From contig JAFVRG010000019.1 of NCBI GenBank assembly GCA_017504405.1, positions 28,397 through 92,396 of the forward strand: a stretch of DNA of 64,000 bases. The letters are read 5' to 3'. The notes under the pieces were generated by a model. The model saw only the letters and a program-made list of their open reading frames with translations. It made no database searches and was not told the origin of the DNA. Of this stretch, positions 1 to 7,654 are shown piece by piece; position 1 is the first letter of the stretch; every line of letters begins with the position of its first letter. The DNA is from Clostridia bacterium (lineage in GTDB: Bacteria; Bacillota; Clostridia; Oscillospirales; CAG-272). A program made the position numbers and the translations under genes.

Positions 1-2
1 AC

Positions 3-524
3 GGCGCAGTATGGCTCGACCCGAATAAGACTACCCCCTTCGAGTTTTACCAGTATTGGAGAAACGTCGGCGACAGCGACGTTCTCAAATGTATCAGAAT
101 GCTAACCTTCCTGCCCCTCGAGGAAATCGAGAAGATGGATGCGTGGGAGGGCAGTCAGCTCAACGAGGCAAAGGATATTCTCGCATACGAGCTGACAACT
201 CTCGTTCACGGCACAGAGGAGGCTGATAAGGCAAGGGCAAGCTCCCGTGCGCTCTTTGGCGGCGGCGCTGAGGCTGATATGCCTACCGTTGAGATTGGCA
301 ATGCCGATTTGCAAAACGGCGAGGCAGACATTCTCTCCCTGCTCGTTCTGGCAGGGCTCGTACCCTCTCGCTCCGAGGCACGCAGAGCCGTTGAGCAGGG
401 CGGCGTTTCGGTTGACGGTGAAAAGGTTGTGAATATCAAGGCGGTATATTCCACCGAAAAGCTCACCGAGGGTCTTGTACTCAGACGTGGAAAGAAAAAT
501 TACAAAAAGATAATTTTGAAATAA
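3..524 (+). CDS. tyrS: Tyrosyl-tRNA synthetase, C-terminal part (5' end outside window)
   Basis: The reading frame is open from the window edge, so only the C-terminal ~173 residues are present. The class I synthetase attaches tyrosine to tRNA-Tyr in the cytoplasm. Visible are the end of the catalytic/anticodon region (WLDPNKTTPFEFYQYW near the edge, typical of bacterial TyrRS) and the C-terminal S4-like RNA-binding domain (LAGLVPSRSEARRAVEQGG followed by VSVDGEKV). The HIGH and KMSKS motifs lie outside the window. The gene ends at a strong terminator and appears to be the last of its transcription unit. The identification is secure. Confidence 0.96.
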   Translation, partial: GAVWLDPNKTTPFEFYQYWRNVGDSDVLKCIRMLTFLPLEEIEKMDAWEGSQLNEAKDILAYELTTLVHGTEEADKARASSRALFGGGAEADMPTVEIGNADLQNGEADILSLLVLAGLVPSRSEARRAVEQGGVSVDGEKVVNIKAVYSTEKLTEGLVLRRGKKNYKKIILK

Positions 525-529
525 CGTTC

Positions 530-594
530 AAGGACTGTGCCAAGCGTGTGTCTTATCTCTAACGGATAACACGCCAGAAGGCTCAGTCCTTTTT
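530..594 (+). terminator. Rho-independent terminator after tyrS
   Basis: A long hairpin has outer arms AGGACTG and CAGTCCT enclosing a second stem (GCGTGT with ACACGC). It is followed by TTTTT. Confidence 0.85.
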
Positions 595-610
595 CTTCTG
601 CTAATTGCAC

Positions 611-639
611 TTGACAATTTAATGCGTAAGTGTTATAAT
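611..639 (+). promoter_or_regulatory. Sigma-A type promoter for the LRR lipoprotein gene
   Basis: TTGACA at 611-616 and TATAAT at 634-639 are separated by exactly 17 nt, a perfect consensus match. It lies 45 nt upstream of the chosen start at 684. Confidence 0.9.
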
Positions 640-683
640 ATATACGTATGAAATTTTGGCGCAGATGCGCCTTGGAGGAAACA

Positions 684-1721
684 ATGAAAATTAAGGCTAT
701 AAAAATCCTTTCCCTCTTGATAACAATATCCTTTCTCTTCTCCCTCGTTGCCTGCACGGACAACGCCGACAACACGGGAAATCAGGGAAACGGACAGCTC
801 TCGTTTAACAAGCTCTCAAATGACACCTACGAGGTGTCGGTTGGCGGCGCTACCGCAAAGGACAGCATAGTAATTCCCGAAACCTATCAGGGTCTGCCCG
901 TAACGAGGATTGCGGACAGGGCGTTTGCTAACTGCACGGGGCTCAAGAGCATTACTATTCCCGAATCGGTAACCGAAATCGGCTCCTACGCATTCTATTT
1001 CTGCACCGCTCTCGAAAGTGTTAAGATACCCGTATCGGTTGCAAAGATAGGCTTTGGCGCATTTACCTCCTGCCATAAGCTCGATAAGGTATATACCGAC
1101 GACGTTGCAAAATGGTGCGCTATCAAATTTGAAAACGAGGGCGCAAATCCGTTAAAGCACGGACATAACCTCTACGTTGGCGAGACCGCCGCAGAAACGC
1201 TCACAATTCCCGAGGGAGTTGAGATTATAGAGAAATACGCATTCTACGGGCTCAGAAATTCCACGAAGGTCGTTATGCCGAGCTCGCTCAAAACGATAGG
1301 CGCATTTGCCTTCTCGGGCGCATCCTCTCTCACAACCGTTGATATTCCCGACTCTGTTACGAACATTGGCGACAGCGCATTTGCACGCTGCACCTCGCTA
1401 TTGAAAATAACACTCCCCAACTCGCTCTCTACGATAGGAAATCTCACATTTCATTACTGCTCGTCTTTGACTGACATAACCATTCCCGCATCTATCACGA
1501 GCATTGAGAGCTACGCATTCCGTGACTGCACGAGCCTCTCTATGGTTATGTTTGAGGACCCCAACGGCTGGACGATAGCGGAGAGCTCGGGCGCAATTGC
1601 AGGAACAGGAACACCTATTCTCCCCAAGACGTTTGAGTCGCCTGAAACGGTTGCCTCATATTTGCGTCAGAATTATCGCTCCTACTATTGGACGAGGAGC
1701 ACTCAGTCCATTGCTCCCTGA
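684..1721 (+). CDS. Leucine-rich repeat (BspA-type) surface lipoprotein
   Basis: This is a 345-residue protein with a lipoprotein signal peptide: a KIKAIK n-region, a hydrophobic stretch and lipobox LVAC at about residue 22. The start at 684 is set by GGAGG at about 674; an in-frame ATG at 648 lies only a few bases from the -10 box. The body consists of repeated LRR_5 units such as SITIPESVTEIGSYAF and VDIPDSVTNIGDSAF, spaced by about 23 residues, as in the BspA family. Such proteins are exported and usually mediate adhesion or protein interactions. It is a single-gene unit with its own consensus promoter, and its ligand is unknown. Confidence 0.9.
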   Translation: MKIKAIKILSLLITISFLFSLVACTDNADNTGNQGNGQLSFNKLSNDTYEVSVGGATAKDSIVIPETYQGLPVTRIADRAFANCTGLKSITIPESVTEIGSYAFYFCTALESVKIPVSVAKIGFGAFTSCHKLDKVYTDDVAKWCAIKFENEGANPLKHGHNLYVGETAAETLTIPEGVEIIEKYAFYGLRNSTKVVMPSSLKTIGAFAFSGASSLTTVDIPDSVTNIGDSAFARCTSLLKITLPNSLSTIGNLTFHYCSSLTDITIPASITSIESYAFRDCTSLSMVMFEDPNGWTIAESSGAIAGTGTPILPKTFESPETVASYLRQNYRSYYWTRSTQSIAP

Positions 1722-1740
1722 TTAAAATTTGCAAACAAAA

Positions 1741-1766
1741 AGTGAGGCTCAAAGCCTCACTTTTTT
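1741..1766. terminator. Bidirectional terminator between convergent genes
   Basis: A perfect 9-bp stem, AGTGAGGCT/AGCCTCACT, has a short loop and is flanked by A-runs and T-runs. It serves the LRR gene (+) and the convergent gene ending at 1817 (-). Confidence 0.88.
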
Positions 1767-1816
1767 CTATGCAAGCCTGCAAAGCAGGACCTCATCGCAC
1801 GGTAATTTCAGCCGTT

Positions 1817-2383
1817 TCATTTTTCATCGCCGTTGACATTATCGCCGTCTGCTTCCTCACCGTCGAGGTCACGAAGCTTTTCGGCCTTTGCACGCATCAC
1901 CCTCTCGGAGAGGGCGTAAAACGAGGGGGGTGTCAGCTCTACACGCACGCTGATATTGTCAGAGCCGTTGTTGAAGTAAATAATCTGGTATCGGTTGGGC
2001 ATCAGCGTTTTGCAGTAATTCAGCTTTTTCTGCACTGTCGGGCGATTCTCAGTCCTTGAGTCCTTTTCCTCTATGATTTTTATCACGTCGGTAAGCTCTA
2101 TTGCCACGAGCATCGTTTTGCGCCTGCCCTGAATTTTGCTGACGGCAAAAAAGTGCTTACCCTGTGCAGAAAACAGACGGTATTCGTAATCGGTAAGAAA
2201 GCTGTTCGTCATAACGAATATAGCCGCAACCGAGAAAACGAGGAAGAGTGCGTCTATTGCGACGGACTCGGTTATTCTGAACGCACGGGAGAGAAGGCAC
2301 AGCGAGGACAGTGAAAGATACACGGCAAGCGACACTGCCGCTACCTTGTTCTGCCGTTTCGGCATTTCGGTAAAATCCATCAC
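1817..2383 (-). CDS. Hypothetical protein with two N-terminal membrane segments
   Basis: This is a 188-residue protein of no recognised family. Two hydrophobic segments at about residues 14-34 and 41-62 precede a soluble region of about 125 residues, which ends in an acidic tail (DGEEADGDNVNGDEK). The soluble part resembles small bacterial PH-like folds only in general character (YRLFSAQGKHFFAVSKIQG), which is weak. Its start overlaps the stop of the gene upstream by 4 bp (ATGA), so the two are translationally coupled and probably work together in the membrane. No function is assigned. Confidence 0.7.
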   Translation of the reverse strand: MMDFTEMPKRQNKVAAVSLAVYLSLSSLCLLSRAFRITESVAIDALFLVFSVAAIFVMTNSFLTDYEYRLFSAQGKHFFAVSKIQGRRKTMLVAIELTDVIKIIEEKDSRTENRPTVQKKLNYCKTLMPNRYQIIYFNNGSDNISVRVELTPPSFYALSERVMRAKAEKLRDLDGEEADGDNVNGDEK

Positions 2384-3006
2384 TTTAACCTCTCCGAGCT
2401 GCTCAATCTGTAATCGGAAACGGCGCTGTGCAATTCGTTGTTCTCAAAAACAACGATGCTGCCGAATGCCGTATCATCGCCTGTGAGGTATATTTCAACC
2501 TCAATTTTTGTTGCGCCCGTCATATCCACGCCGTCAAAAACCAGCTTGTCATAATTATAAAACCACACGCTGTCGTAGGCGGTGTACGAGGTATTGTAGG
2601 TTGCAACGGGGGGCTGGTCGTCACCCTTATAAACCGAGAGCTTATAGGTAAACAAATCCGCCCTGCCCTCAACGCTGTCGAGTGAATAAAACTTGGCTAT
2701 ATTTTCGAGTGCGCTGTCGTTATACTTTATGCAGACCTGCAAATTTTTAGCATCAGGCTCAAATATGAGATTTGATGCGATAAAGTTACCTGCGTGCTCG
2801 TCGTCGTACGGCTCACGGATATTCTGCGTTTTCGGCGAAATTGTGCCTCTCTCACGGTAATAGCTCGCAAGCTCGTCGGTGTAGTATATTCTCGACATTG
2901 ATTTGGGATAATAATCCGAGAAGATTATTCTGCCAATCAAAAAGACGAGAAACACCGAGACCGACAAAATCAGGGTTATTTTTATTATTTTACTTAACTT
3001 GTCCAT
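2380..3006 (-). CDS. Hypothetical membrane-anchored extracytoplasmic protein
   Basis: The 208-residue protein has one N-terminal membrane anchor (about residues 6-29) and a beta-rich extracytoplasmic region of about 175 residues. The start at 3006 (MDKLSKII) is preferred over an upstream in-frame ATG because AGAGG sits 7 nt before it. It is the first gene of a coupled pair with the gene at 1817-2383. The C-terminal region (EIYLTGDDTAFGSIVVFEN) has the look of a carbohydrate-binding or fibronectin-like sandwich, but no signature is certain. Confidence 0.68.
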   Translation of the reverse strand: MDKLSKIIKITLILSVSVFLVFLIGRIIFSDYYPKSMSRIYYTDELASYYRERGTISPKTQNIREPYDDEHAGNFIASNLIFEPDAKNLQVCIKYNDSALENIAKFYSLDSVEGRADLFTYKLSVYKGDDQPPVATYNTSYTAYDSVWFYNYDKLVFDGVDMTGATKIEVEIYLTGDDTAFGSIVVFENNELHSAVSDYRLSSSERLK

Positions 3007-3116
3007 ATCTGACCTCTTTTCACAATTCAATTATATACTAAATTGCTCATTATGTCAAAGTTTTTTTATAAGATATGCGCTTTTTACAAAAATTTATAAA
3101 ATATTCTCTTTTCTGC

Positions 3117-3145
3117 TTGACAAGCAGAGGGAAAATGTGTATAAT
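3117..3145 (+). promoter_or_regulatory. Promoter of the yceD-rpmF operon
   Basis: TTGACA (3117-3122) and TATAAT (3140-3145) have a 17-nt spacer, 68 nt upstream of the yceD start. Confidence 0.9.
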
Positions 3146-3212
3146 AACTTGTACGGCTTTTTGGCGTGGTGCTTTTCTGCGCCCAATTGCCGAATTTCTC
3201 AGGATGTAAGGC

Positions 3213-3758
3213 ATGAAACTTGATTTAAGAGCCCTTATCGCCTCGGATATTTCCGAGCTCCCAATCAGCTACGAGCTCTCACCTGAGCTCGACACGAGCG
3301 ACCCTCGGAGCAGTCTGTACAACGTACGCTTCCCTACCAAGATGACTGTTTCGGGACTTGTAACGAACAATGCAGGCTATATGCGCCTTACCCTCTCACT
3401 CTCCATTGACTACGTGGCACAGTGTGCCAGGTGCCTTTGTGACGTTGAGGGCAGGTTTGAATACAGCCTCGAAAAAACCGTTGCTCTTTCCTCGGTGCTG
3501 AGCACCCTTGACGAGGATAAGCGTGACGAGTACGTCATCGTTGAGGACGGCTTCCTCGACATTGACGAGCAGCTGCTCGAGCTGTTTGAGCTTGAATTTC
3601 CGACTAAAATCCTCTGCAAGGAGGACTGCAAGGGCTTGTGTCCTAAATGTGGGATGGACAAAAATCAGGGGGATTGCAATTGCGAGATGCGTGAAATTGA
3701 CCCACGGCTTCTTCCTCTCCAAAAGCTTCTTGATGAAATGAAAAACAGTAAAGAATAA
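3213..3758 (+). CDS. yceD: YceD family (DUF177) protein
   Basis: This 181-residue protein belongs to the DUF177/YceD family, which in most bacteria is encoded directly before rpmF and is linked to 23S rRNA accumulation and large-subunit assembly. Family signatures are the CARCL pair in the middle (about residues 70-74) and the C-terminal cysteine cluster CKEDCKGLCPKCG with a further CNC, suggesting a metal site. The arrangement before rpmF, with a shared promoter, supports the call. The ATG at 3213 follows a weak AGGATGTAAGGC ribosome site. Confidence 0.9.
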   Translation: MKLDLRALIASDISELPISYELSPELDTSDPRSSLYNVRFPTKMTVSGLVTNNAGYMRLTLSLSIDYVAQCARCLCDVEGRFEYSLEKTVALSSVLSTLDEDKRDEYVIVEDGFLDIDEQLLELFELEFPTKILCKEDCKGLCPKCGMDKNQGDCNCEMREIDPRLLPLQKLLDEMKNSKE

Positions 3759-3806
3759 AAATAAAATATAAAATTGCGCTAATAACGCTATGTTGGAGGT
3801 ATTAAA

Positions 3807-3986
3807 ATGGCAGTACCAAAGAAAAAGGTTTCCAAGGCTCGCAGAGATAAAAGACGCTCGCAGAACAGCAAGCTGACGGCTCCCACTATCGCTAAATGTC
3901 CTAAGTGCGGAGAGTTCAATCTCTACCACCGTGTTTGCAGTAACTGCGGCACCTATCGTGGCGAAGAAATCAAGAAGGTTGACTAA
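3807..3986 (+). CDS. rpmF: 50S ribosomal protein L32
   Basis: This 59-residue protein starts at ATG 3807 after GGAGG. It begins [19 protein letters not shown], the diagnostic N-terminus of L32, and carries the zinc-ribbon type CPKCG ... CSNCG pair (about residues 31-50). It binds 23S rRNA in the large subunit. It is the second gene of the yceD-rpmF operon and ends in its own terminator. Confidence 0.98.
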   Translation: MAVPKKKVSKARRDKRRSQNSKLTAPTIAKCPKCGEFNLYHRVCSNCGTYRGEEIKKVD

Positions 3987-3996
3987 TTCCTTCAAA

Positions 3997-4030
3997 GGGC
4001 TGCCCTGTTACATCACGGGGCAGCCCTGAC
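3997..4030 (+). terminator. Terminator after rpmF
   Basis: A GC-rich stem, GGGCTGCCC with GGGGCAGCCC, is followed by a short AT-rich stretch (AATTTT). The T-run is imperfect. Confidence 0.75.
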
Positions 4031-4107
4031 AATTTTCGCTTTCTATAACAGACTTTCTGAATTTTTCAATTTCTTTTATTAAAATGAAAAAAATCGGAGA
4101 CGGAAAA

Positions 4108-4878
4108 ATGATAAAGTACTTAAAGAGCAAGAGCGCTCATTGGATTATCAAGACCGCAGTTCTTGTCATAATGCTCGTCACTCTCGCCTATATCATATAC
4201 AGAATAGCGACAACCCCGTTCTCGAAGGAGGGGGGCAGCCCGCCGTGGCTTATGTTCTGGCAATGCTGTCTCGGCATTGCGGGGCTGTTTTTGCCCGACC
4301 TGCTTGAAAGGAAATTCAAGCTGGTAATTCCCTCAATCCTTATTACCACGTACGTAATTTTACTGTTCTGCTCGGTATATCTTGGGGAAATTTTTTCATT
4401 TTATTACAGATTTCAGATACTCGGCTTCCGTGTATGGGACGTTATGCTTCATCTATCATACAGCGCTATGCTGGTCCTGCTCGGCTTCTCAATCATCGGT
4501 CTGCTCAATAAGGCAGAGAGCGTTAAGCTGAAATTCAGCCCCGTCTGGATAATTATATTCTCATTCTTCTTCGCCATTACGGTTGATGCGGCGTGGGAAA
4601 TTTTTGAATTTATAATGGACTCCTTCTTCGGCTTCAATATGCAGAAGTTCAGAGGTCCTGACGGAACGGAATATATAGGGCAGGCGGCTCTGCTCGACAC
4701 TATGAAGGATTTTGTCGTTGACTTTATCGGCGCAGGAATTATGTGCGTTATAGCGCTTCTGACGGTTAAGCGCACCGACACGTTCTTCGATGCGGTGGTT
4801 ATACGCAAAAAGGACGGGGAAAGTGAAAACCCCGTTGCATCTATGGTTCACAAAAAGGAAAAAGAGGGCGGTAAGTGA
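4108..4878 (+). CDS. Polytopic membrane protein, DUF2238/YjdF-like
   Basis: The 256-residue protein has about six membrane segments. The start at 4108 is chosen because GGAG at 4096 precedes it; an upstream ATG at 4084 has no site. Polar motifs lie inside the membrane region: WDVMLHLSYSAML (about 116-128), AAWEIFEFIMD (about 160-170) and DTMKDFVVDFIGAG (about 195-208). The charged WE..E and D..D residues resemble the DUF2238/YjdF family of inner-membrane proteins of unknown function. It appears to be a lone gene. Confidence 0.7.
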   Translation: MIKYLKSKSAHWIIKTAVLVIMLVTLAYIIYRIATTPFSKEGGSPPWLMFWQCCLGIAGLFLPDLLERKFKLVIPSILITTYVILLFCSVYLGEIFSFYYRFQILGFRVWDVMLHLSYSAMLVLLGFSIIGLLNKAESVKLKFSPVWIIIFSFFFAITVDAAWEIFEFIMDSFFGFNMQKFRGPDGTEYIGQAALLDTMKDFVVDFIGAGIMCVIALLTVKRTDTFFDAVVIRKKDGESENPVASMVHKKEKEGGK

Positions 4879-4946
4879 GTCGCATTTAATTCACTTTAAA
4901 AGTAGCGTTTTCGGCTCAGCCTTCATATAATAATTTGGAGGTGCTT

Positions 4947-5639
4947 ATGAGCTTTATATTTAATGATTTTGAAAATTTCGCCTGGTATTCGGTTGTGATT
5001 CGCCTCGCACTTGCTATGCTGCTCGGCGGTATAGTCGGACTCGAAAGAGCCAGACTCGGACGCTCGGCAGGAATGAGAACGCATATTCTCGTTTGTATCG
5101 GTGCGGCGCTCTGCACTCTGCTCAGCGCATACTGCATAAGCATTGGCTACGCAACAGACCCCCTGCGTCTTGGCGCACAGGTTATTTCGGGCATAGGCTT
5201 CCTCGGTACGGGGATAATCCTCGTTCAGAACAAGTCGAGAATTGTCGGTCTTACAACGGCGGCAGGTCTTTGGAATACCGCAATAATCGGTCTTGCGTGC
5301 GGTATAGGCTTCTATGAGGGAGCAATTTTGTGCTTTGCTATCGCAATAGTGACGTCTCTGCTCTTCCCGAAAATTGAAAAGCTCCTCAGCCAGAATGACC
5401 GATACCACGTTATCTATATAGAGCTCGTTGACTCGGCGAAGGTAAATTCCTTCTACGACACGGCAAGGTCTCTGAATTGCGGCGAGGTGCATAAGATTGA
5501 CGTCACCTCACCCAAGAGCACGAACACAGGAAGGATTGGAATAAATCTCGCAATCAGCATCAGCAAGGGCTGTTCGCTCGCTGAGGCAAAGAATATGCTG
5601 AGAAAAATCGACGGCGTAGAATTTGCCATCGAGGTATAA
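4947..5639 (+). CDS. MgtC/SapB family membrane protein
   Basis: The 230-residue protein starts at ATG 4947 after TTTGGAGG. The N-terminal MgtC domain has the hallmark LLGGIVGLERARLGRSAGMRTH (about residues 25-46) and later GIGFLGTGIIL, with four to five membrane segments. It is followed by a soluble C-terminal region of about 85 residues (about 150-230) that resembles an ACT-like fold. Family members are linked to magnesium stress and control of membrane energetics. The gene ends at a terminator (5641-5668). Confidence 0.9.
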   Translation: MSFIFNDFENFAWYSVVIRLALAMLLGGIVGLERARLGRSAGMRTHILVCIGAALCTLLSAYCISIGYATDPLRLGAQVISGIGFLGTGIILVQNKSRIVGLTTAAGLWNTAIIGLACGIGFYEGAILCFAIAIVTSLLFPKIEKLLSQNDRYHVIYIELVDSAKVNSFYDTARSLNCGEVHKIDVTSPKSTNTGRIGINLAISISKGCSLAEAKNMLRKIDGVEFAIEV

Positions 5640-5640
5640 C

Positions 5641-5668
5641 AAAAAAGAGCCATTCGGCTCTTTTTTTA
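5641..5668 (+). terminator. Terminator after the MgtC-like gene
   Basis: The stem AAAAAAGAGCC/GGCTCTTTTTTT has a 4-nt loop (ATTC). Confidence 0.88.
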
Positions 5669-5675
5669 GTTTAGA

Positions 5676-5752
5676 GTTATGATTTCGCTTGCACGAAAGC
5701 TATGAAATTGCTACGCAATTGTTATGAGCTTGGCTTTGCCAAGCGTTATGAA
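5676..5752. repeat. Triloop palindrome array with linker GTTATGA
   Basis: Short perfect palindromes with 3-nt loops are joined by a constant linker: ATTGC-TAC-GCAAT, GTTATGA, GCTTGGC-TTT-GCCAAGC, then GTTATGA again. A weaker first element, TTTCG...CGAAA, is followed by GCTATGA. It sits between the end of one gene and the end of the SLOG gene. Confidence 0.6.
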
Positions 5753-5753
5753 G

Positions 5754-6218
5754 TCACATCTGCCAGAGGTTAACGAGAAGCTTGCCCTTTTTTCTTTTTG
5801 CATACTTATACGCCTTATATGCCCCGCTGTTTTCCCGCTCCTCGGCATAAAAAATCACCAAATCGCTTTTATCTATCATTGCACAGTTGCGGTAGTAAAT
5901 ACTTTTTGACCAGCCTGTAAAATCGGGTTCAAGATATATGACGGCATCATAATTTTCAGCTCTGAAATACGGCGCCCCCTTGCGAAGATACCTCTCGTGC
6001 GCAACGCAATAAATGCGCTGTATTCCAAGCTCGGGCGATTTTTCCTTAATATCGGTTACGATTTTATAGCACAAATCGTCAAAATCGCCGTATCCGCCAA
6101 AATAAAACGTTCGGCACCCGAGGTCTAAGGCTTTTTGTATCTCTGCCTTAGTCGCATCATACAGCGCATCGGTAATTTCAACGTCCATATGTCCGAAAAA
6201 TGAGCAAATCTTTTCCAT
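5754..6218 (-). CDS. SLOG-family (DUF1273/YpsA-like) protein
   Basis: The 154-residue protein has the Rossmann-like SLOG fold. Early CSFFGHMD (about 5-12) and the glycine-rich YFGGYGDFDDLCYKIV (about 39-54) match the nucleotide/ligand-binding loops of the DUF1273 and SLOG group. SLOG proteins bind nucleotide-derived ligands and occur in stress, conjugation and defence contexts. The start codon directly abuts the T-run of an elaborate RNA leader (6219-6448), so the gene is probably controlled by conditional termination. A second SLOG gene of similar length lies at 57176-57643. Confidence 0.8.
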   Translation of the reverse strand: MEKICSFFGHMDVEITDALYDATKAEIQKALDLGCRTFYFGGYGDFDDLCYKIVTDIKEKSPELGIQRIYCVAHERYLRKGAPYFRAENYDAVIYLEPDFTGWSKSIYYRNCAMIDKSDLVIFYAEERENSGAYKAYKYAKRKKGKLLVNLWQM

Positions 6219-6437
6219 AAAAAATAAGGTGCCACCCCTTGCGAGATGACACCGCAGAACACCTCTCGCATAGTTGTCACACCATCATAACCATACAAAA
6301 ACCTCATATAGCCACGGCGATAGGTAATCCTACCGAATTAGTATATGTGGCTATAAAAGTTTTAGGCATAGAAACGCCTTGATTTTTGAGCGCAATACGC
6401 CCTTGGTGTATGGTTTGACTATTAAGATGATGTGACA
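6219..6437 (-). ncRNA. Structured leader RNA upstream of the SLOG gene (candidate riboswitch or undescribed ncRNA)
   Basis: A transcript starting near 6437 would open with AGTTGTCACA and fold back on GTGTGACAACT (about 6271-6281), giving a long interrupted closing stem. The stem also pairs AACCATAC with GTATGGTT. It encloses three hairpins: GGGCG/CGCTC, AGGCGT/TATGCCT and TATAGCCA/TGGCTATA, the last with an inner CGGTAGG/CCTATCG. Downstream, TGCGAGA (6264-6270) can pair with TCTCGCA (6240-6246), and GGTGTCA (6247-6253) with TGGCACC (6228-6234). These interleaved stems form either a pseudoknot or a terminator/alternative-stem switch, followed by TTATTTTTT and the ATG. I do not recognise the class. 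Confidence 0.65.
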
Positions 6438-6442
6438 ACTAT

Positions 6443-6471
6443 ATTATAGCACCTATTTTTGCATTTTTCAA
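6443..6471 (-). promoter_or_regulatory. Promoter of the structured leader RNA
   Basis: On the minus strand TTGAAA (6466-6471) and TATAAT (6443-6448) have a 17-nt spacer. The predicted transcript start falls at the first base of the closing stem of the RNA. Confidence 0.85.
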
Positions 6472-6528
6472 TAGTTTTTTTATTTAAATCAAAAACAGAG
6501 GGCAGAACGTTTTTTAAAAGGCTCTTTT

Positions 6529-7488
6529 TTAGTTCAGAAATTCTATTGAGGGACGGTTGCCAAGCGGAAAGCTCAAGAGCTTATCCGAGCCGTATTCGGC
6601 GCTTGCAAGCGCTACGGCACGCACCCTGCGGTTTTGCTCGGTTGTGGCGTAATAGACGAGCCTATCCCTATCAATTACCGAGGTGTAGACGGTTGACACG
6701 TCCTCGCCCTTATCGGTTTTTATACAGCCCATCGGCACGGATACCGATTCCCCTATATGGAGCATACGCTCTACTCCCCCACTCCTCGTATGCTCCTTTA
6801 CAAACACCGCACGGATAAAGCGGGAGGACGAGGAAAAGTCCCCCGGAAGCCCGACAGCACCGAGCCCCCGTGAATAATTTACAAGCTTGGTTTTTGGGCA
6901 GAGCCTGTTTTCGGGGTTATGCGAGGTGAGCGACATATAGTCCGAGAGGCGTGTTAAATGATAATCGAAGGACGGAGAATTAGTGAGCACCCCTACGGGA
7001 TTTTCCTGAATTTTCAGCCCGTCGGCGAGGGGCTCGACTGTAATCGAGCGGCTTTTATCGGATATTATCCAATGCATAGGAGTTGGCGGCAGGTCGGGGC
7101 AAAACGGCGTATCGACTATATTTGCCGAGGCGAGCAATGCACAGGCATCGGCGACGGTGCCGCAATTCGATAGAATCCAAGGGATAAGCTCAAATGAGGC
7201 TACGTTGAACATTCCCTCCCGATATGGCTTATATGATGCGTATTCGGGGAAATTTAGTCCTGCCATTGAAAGCCCCTTATCGTTCACCGCATCGTAATAG
7301 AGGGGAAAATTATCCCTTACGAGCGCCATACCTAAAATTGCGGGGTGATTATCCGTTTTCTCCTGAAAAAGAAACGAAAGCGGAAATTTCTGCCCCGTGA
7401 GCACGATTTTCTCCCCGAGCGAGCATTCGAGGTCGAGAGTCCTTATAAAATAATTGCCGTTTCTTACGTAACTGATTGCCGTACACAT
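6529..7488 (-). CDS. bsh: Choloylglycine hydrolase (bile salt hydrolase / penicillin V acylase family)
   Basis: This 319-residue Ntn-hydrolase has the expected catalytic set. Cys2 would become the N-terminal nucleophile after Met removal, with Arg16 and Asp19 (RTLDLE), Asn79 in GLSMAGLNFP, Asn170 in GVLTNSPSFDYH and Arg223 in SSSSRFIRA. The length and the SMAGLNFP and NSPSFDYH signatures fit bile salt hydrolases, which cleave glycine or taurine from conjugated bile acids in the cytoplasm. Penicillin V acylase activity cannot be excluded from sequence alone. No signal peptide is present. It is monocistronic, with AAGGATAG before the ATG. Confidence 0.92.
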   Translation of the reverse strand: MCTAISYVRNGNYFIRTLDLECSLGEKIVLTGQKFPLSFLFQEKTDNHPAILGMALVRDNFPLYYDAVNDKGLSMAGLNFPEYASYKPYREGMFNVASFELIPWILSNCGTVADACALLASANIVDTPFCPDLPPTPMHWIISDKSRSITVEPLADGLKIQENPVGVLTNSPSFDYHLTRLSDYMSLTSHNPENRLCPKTKLVNYSRGLGAVGLPGDFSSSSRFIRAVFVKEHTRSGGVERMLHIGESVSVPMGCIKTDKGEDVSTVYTSVIDRDRLVYYATTEQNRRVRAVALASAEYGSDKLLSFPLGNRPSIEFLN

Positions 7489-7614
7489 AGTTCTATCCTT
7501 TTTTAGGTAGTTTTACCCAAAATTGAAACAGGCATACAAAAAAGAAGAAACAGAGGAAAAAACAGTCGCTTTTTGAAAAAAGCTTGGCAAAAACTTTTAT
7601 AAAGGGGAAATTAA

Positions 7615-7642
7615 AAGGTGAGGCACTTTTGTGCCTCACCCT
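7615..7642 (-). terminator. Terminator after the SASA lipoprotein gene
   Basis: The stem GGTGAGGCAC/GTGCCTCACC has a TTTT-type loop. On the minus strand it is followed by TTTTAATTT. Confidence 0.85.
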
Positions 7643-7654
7643 TAATGTTTGCTA

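Noticed and set aside
3396..3995. 199-residue minus-strand frame over yceD-rpmF
   Set aside because: It runs antisense to two well-recognised genes.
5676..5752. CRISPR array
   Set aside because: Units are too short, the variable parts are palindromes rather than spacers, and no cas genes are present here or at the other arrays.
6219..6280. Calling the SLOG leader a T-box because of AGGGGTGGCACC
   Set aside because: No specifier stem of the right form and no 3' antiterminator arm; the next bases are the T-run. The true T-box in this window (valS) looks different.
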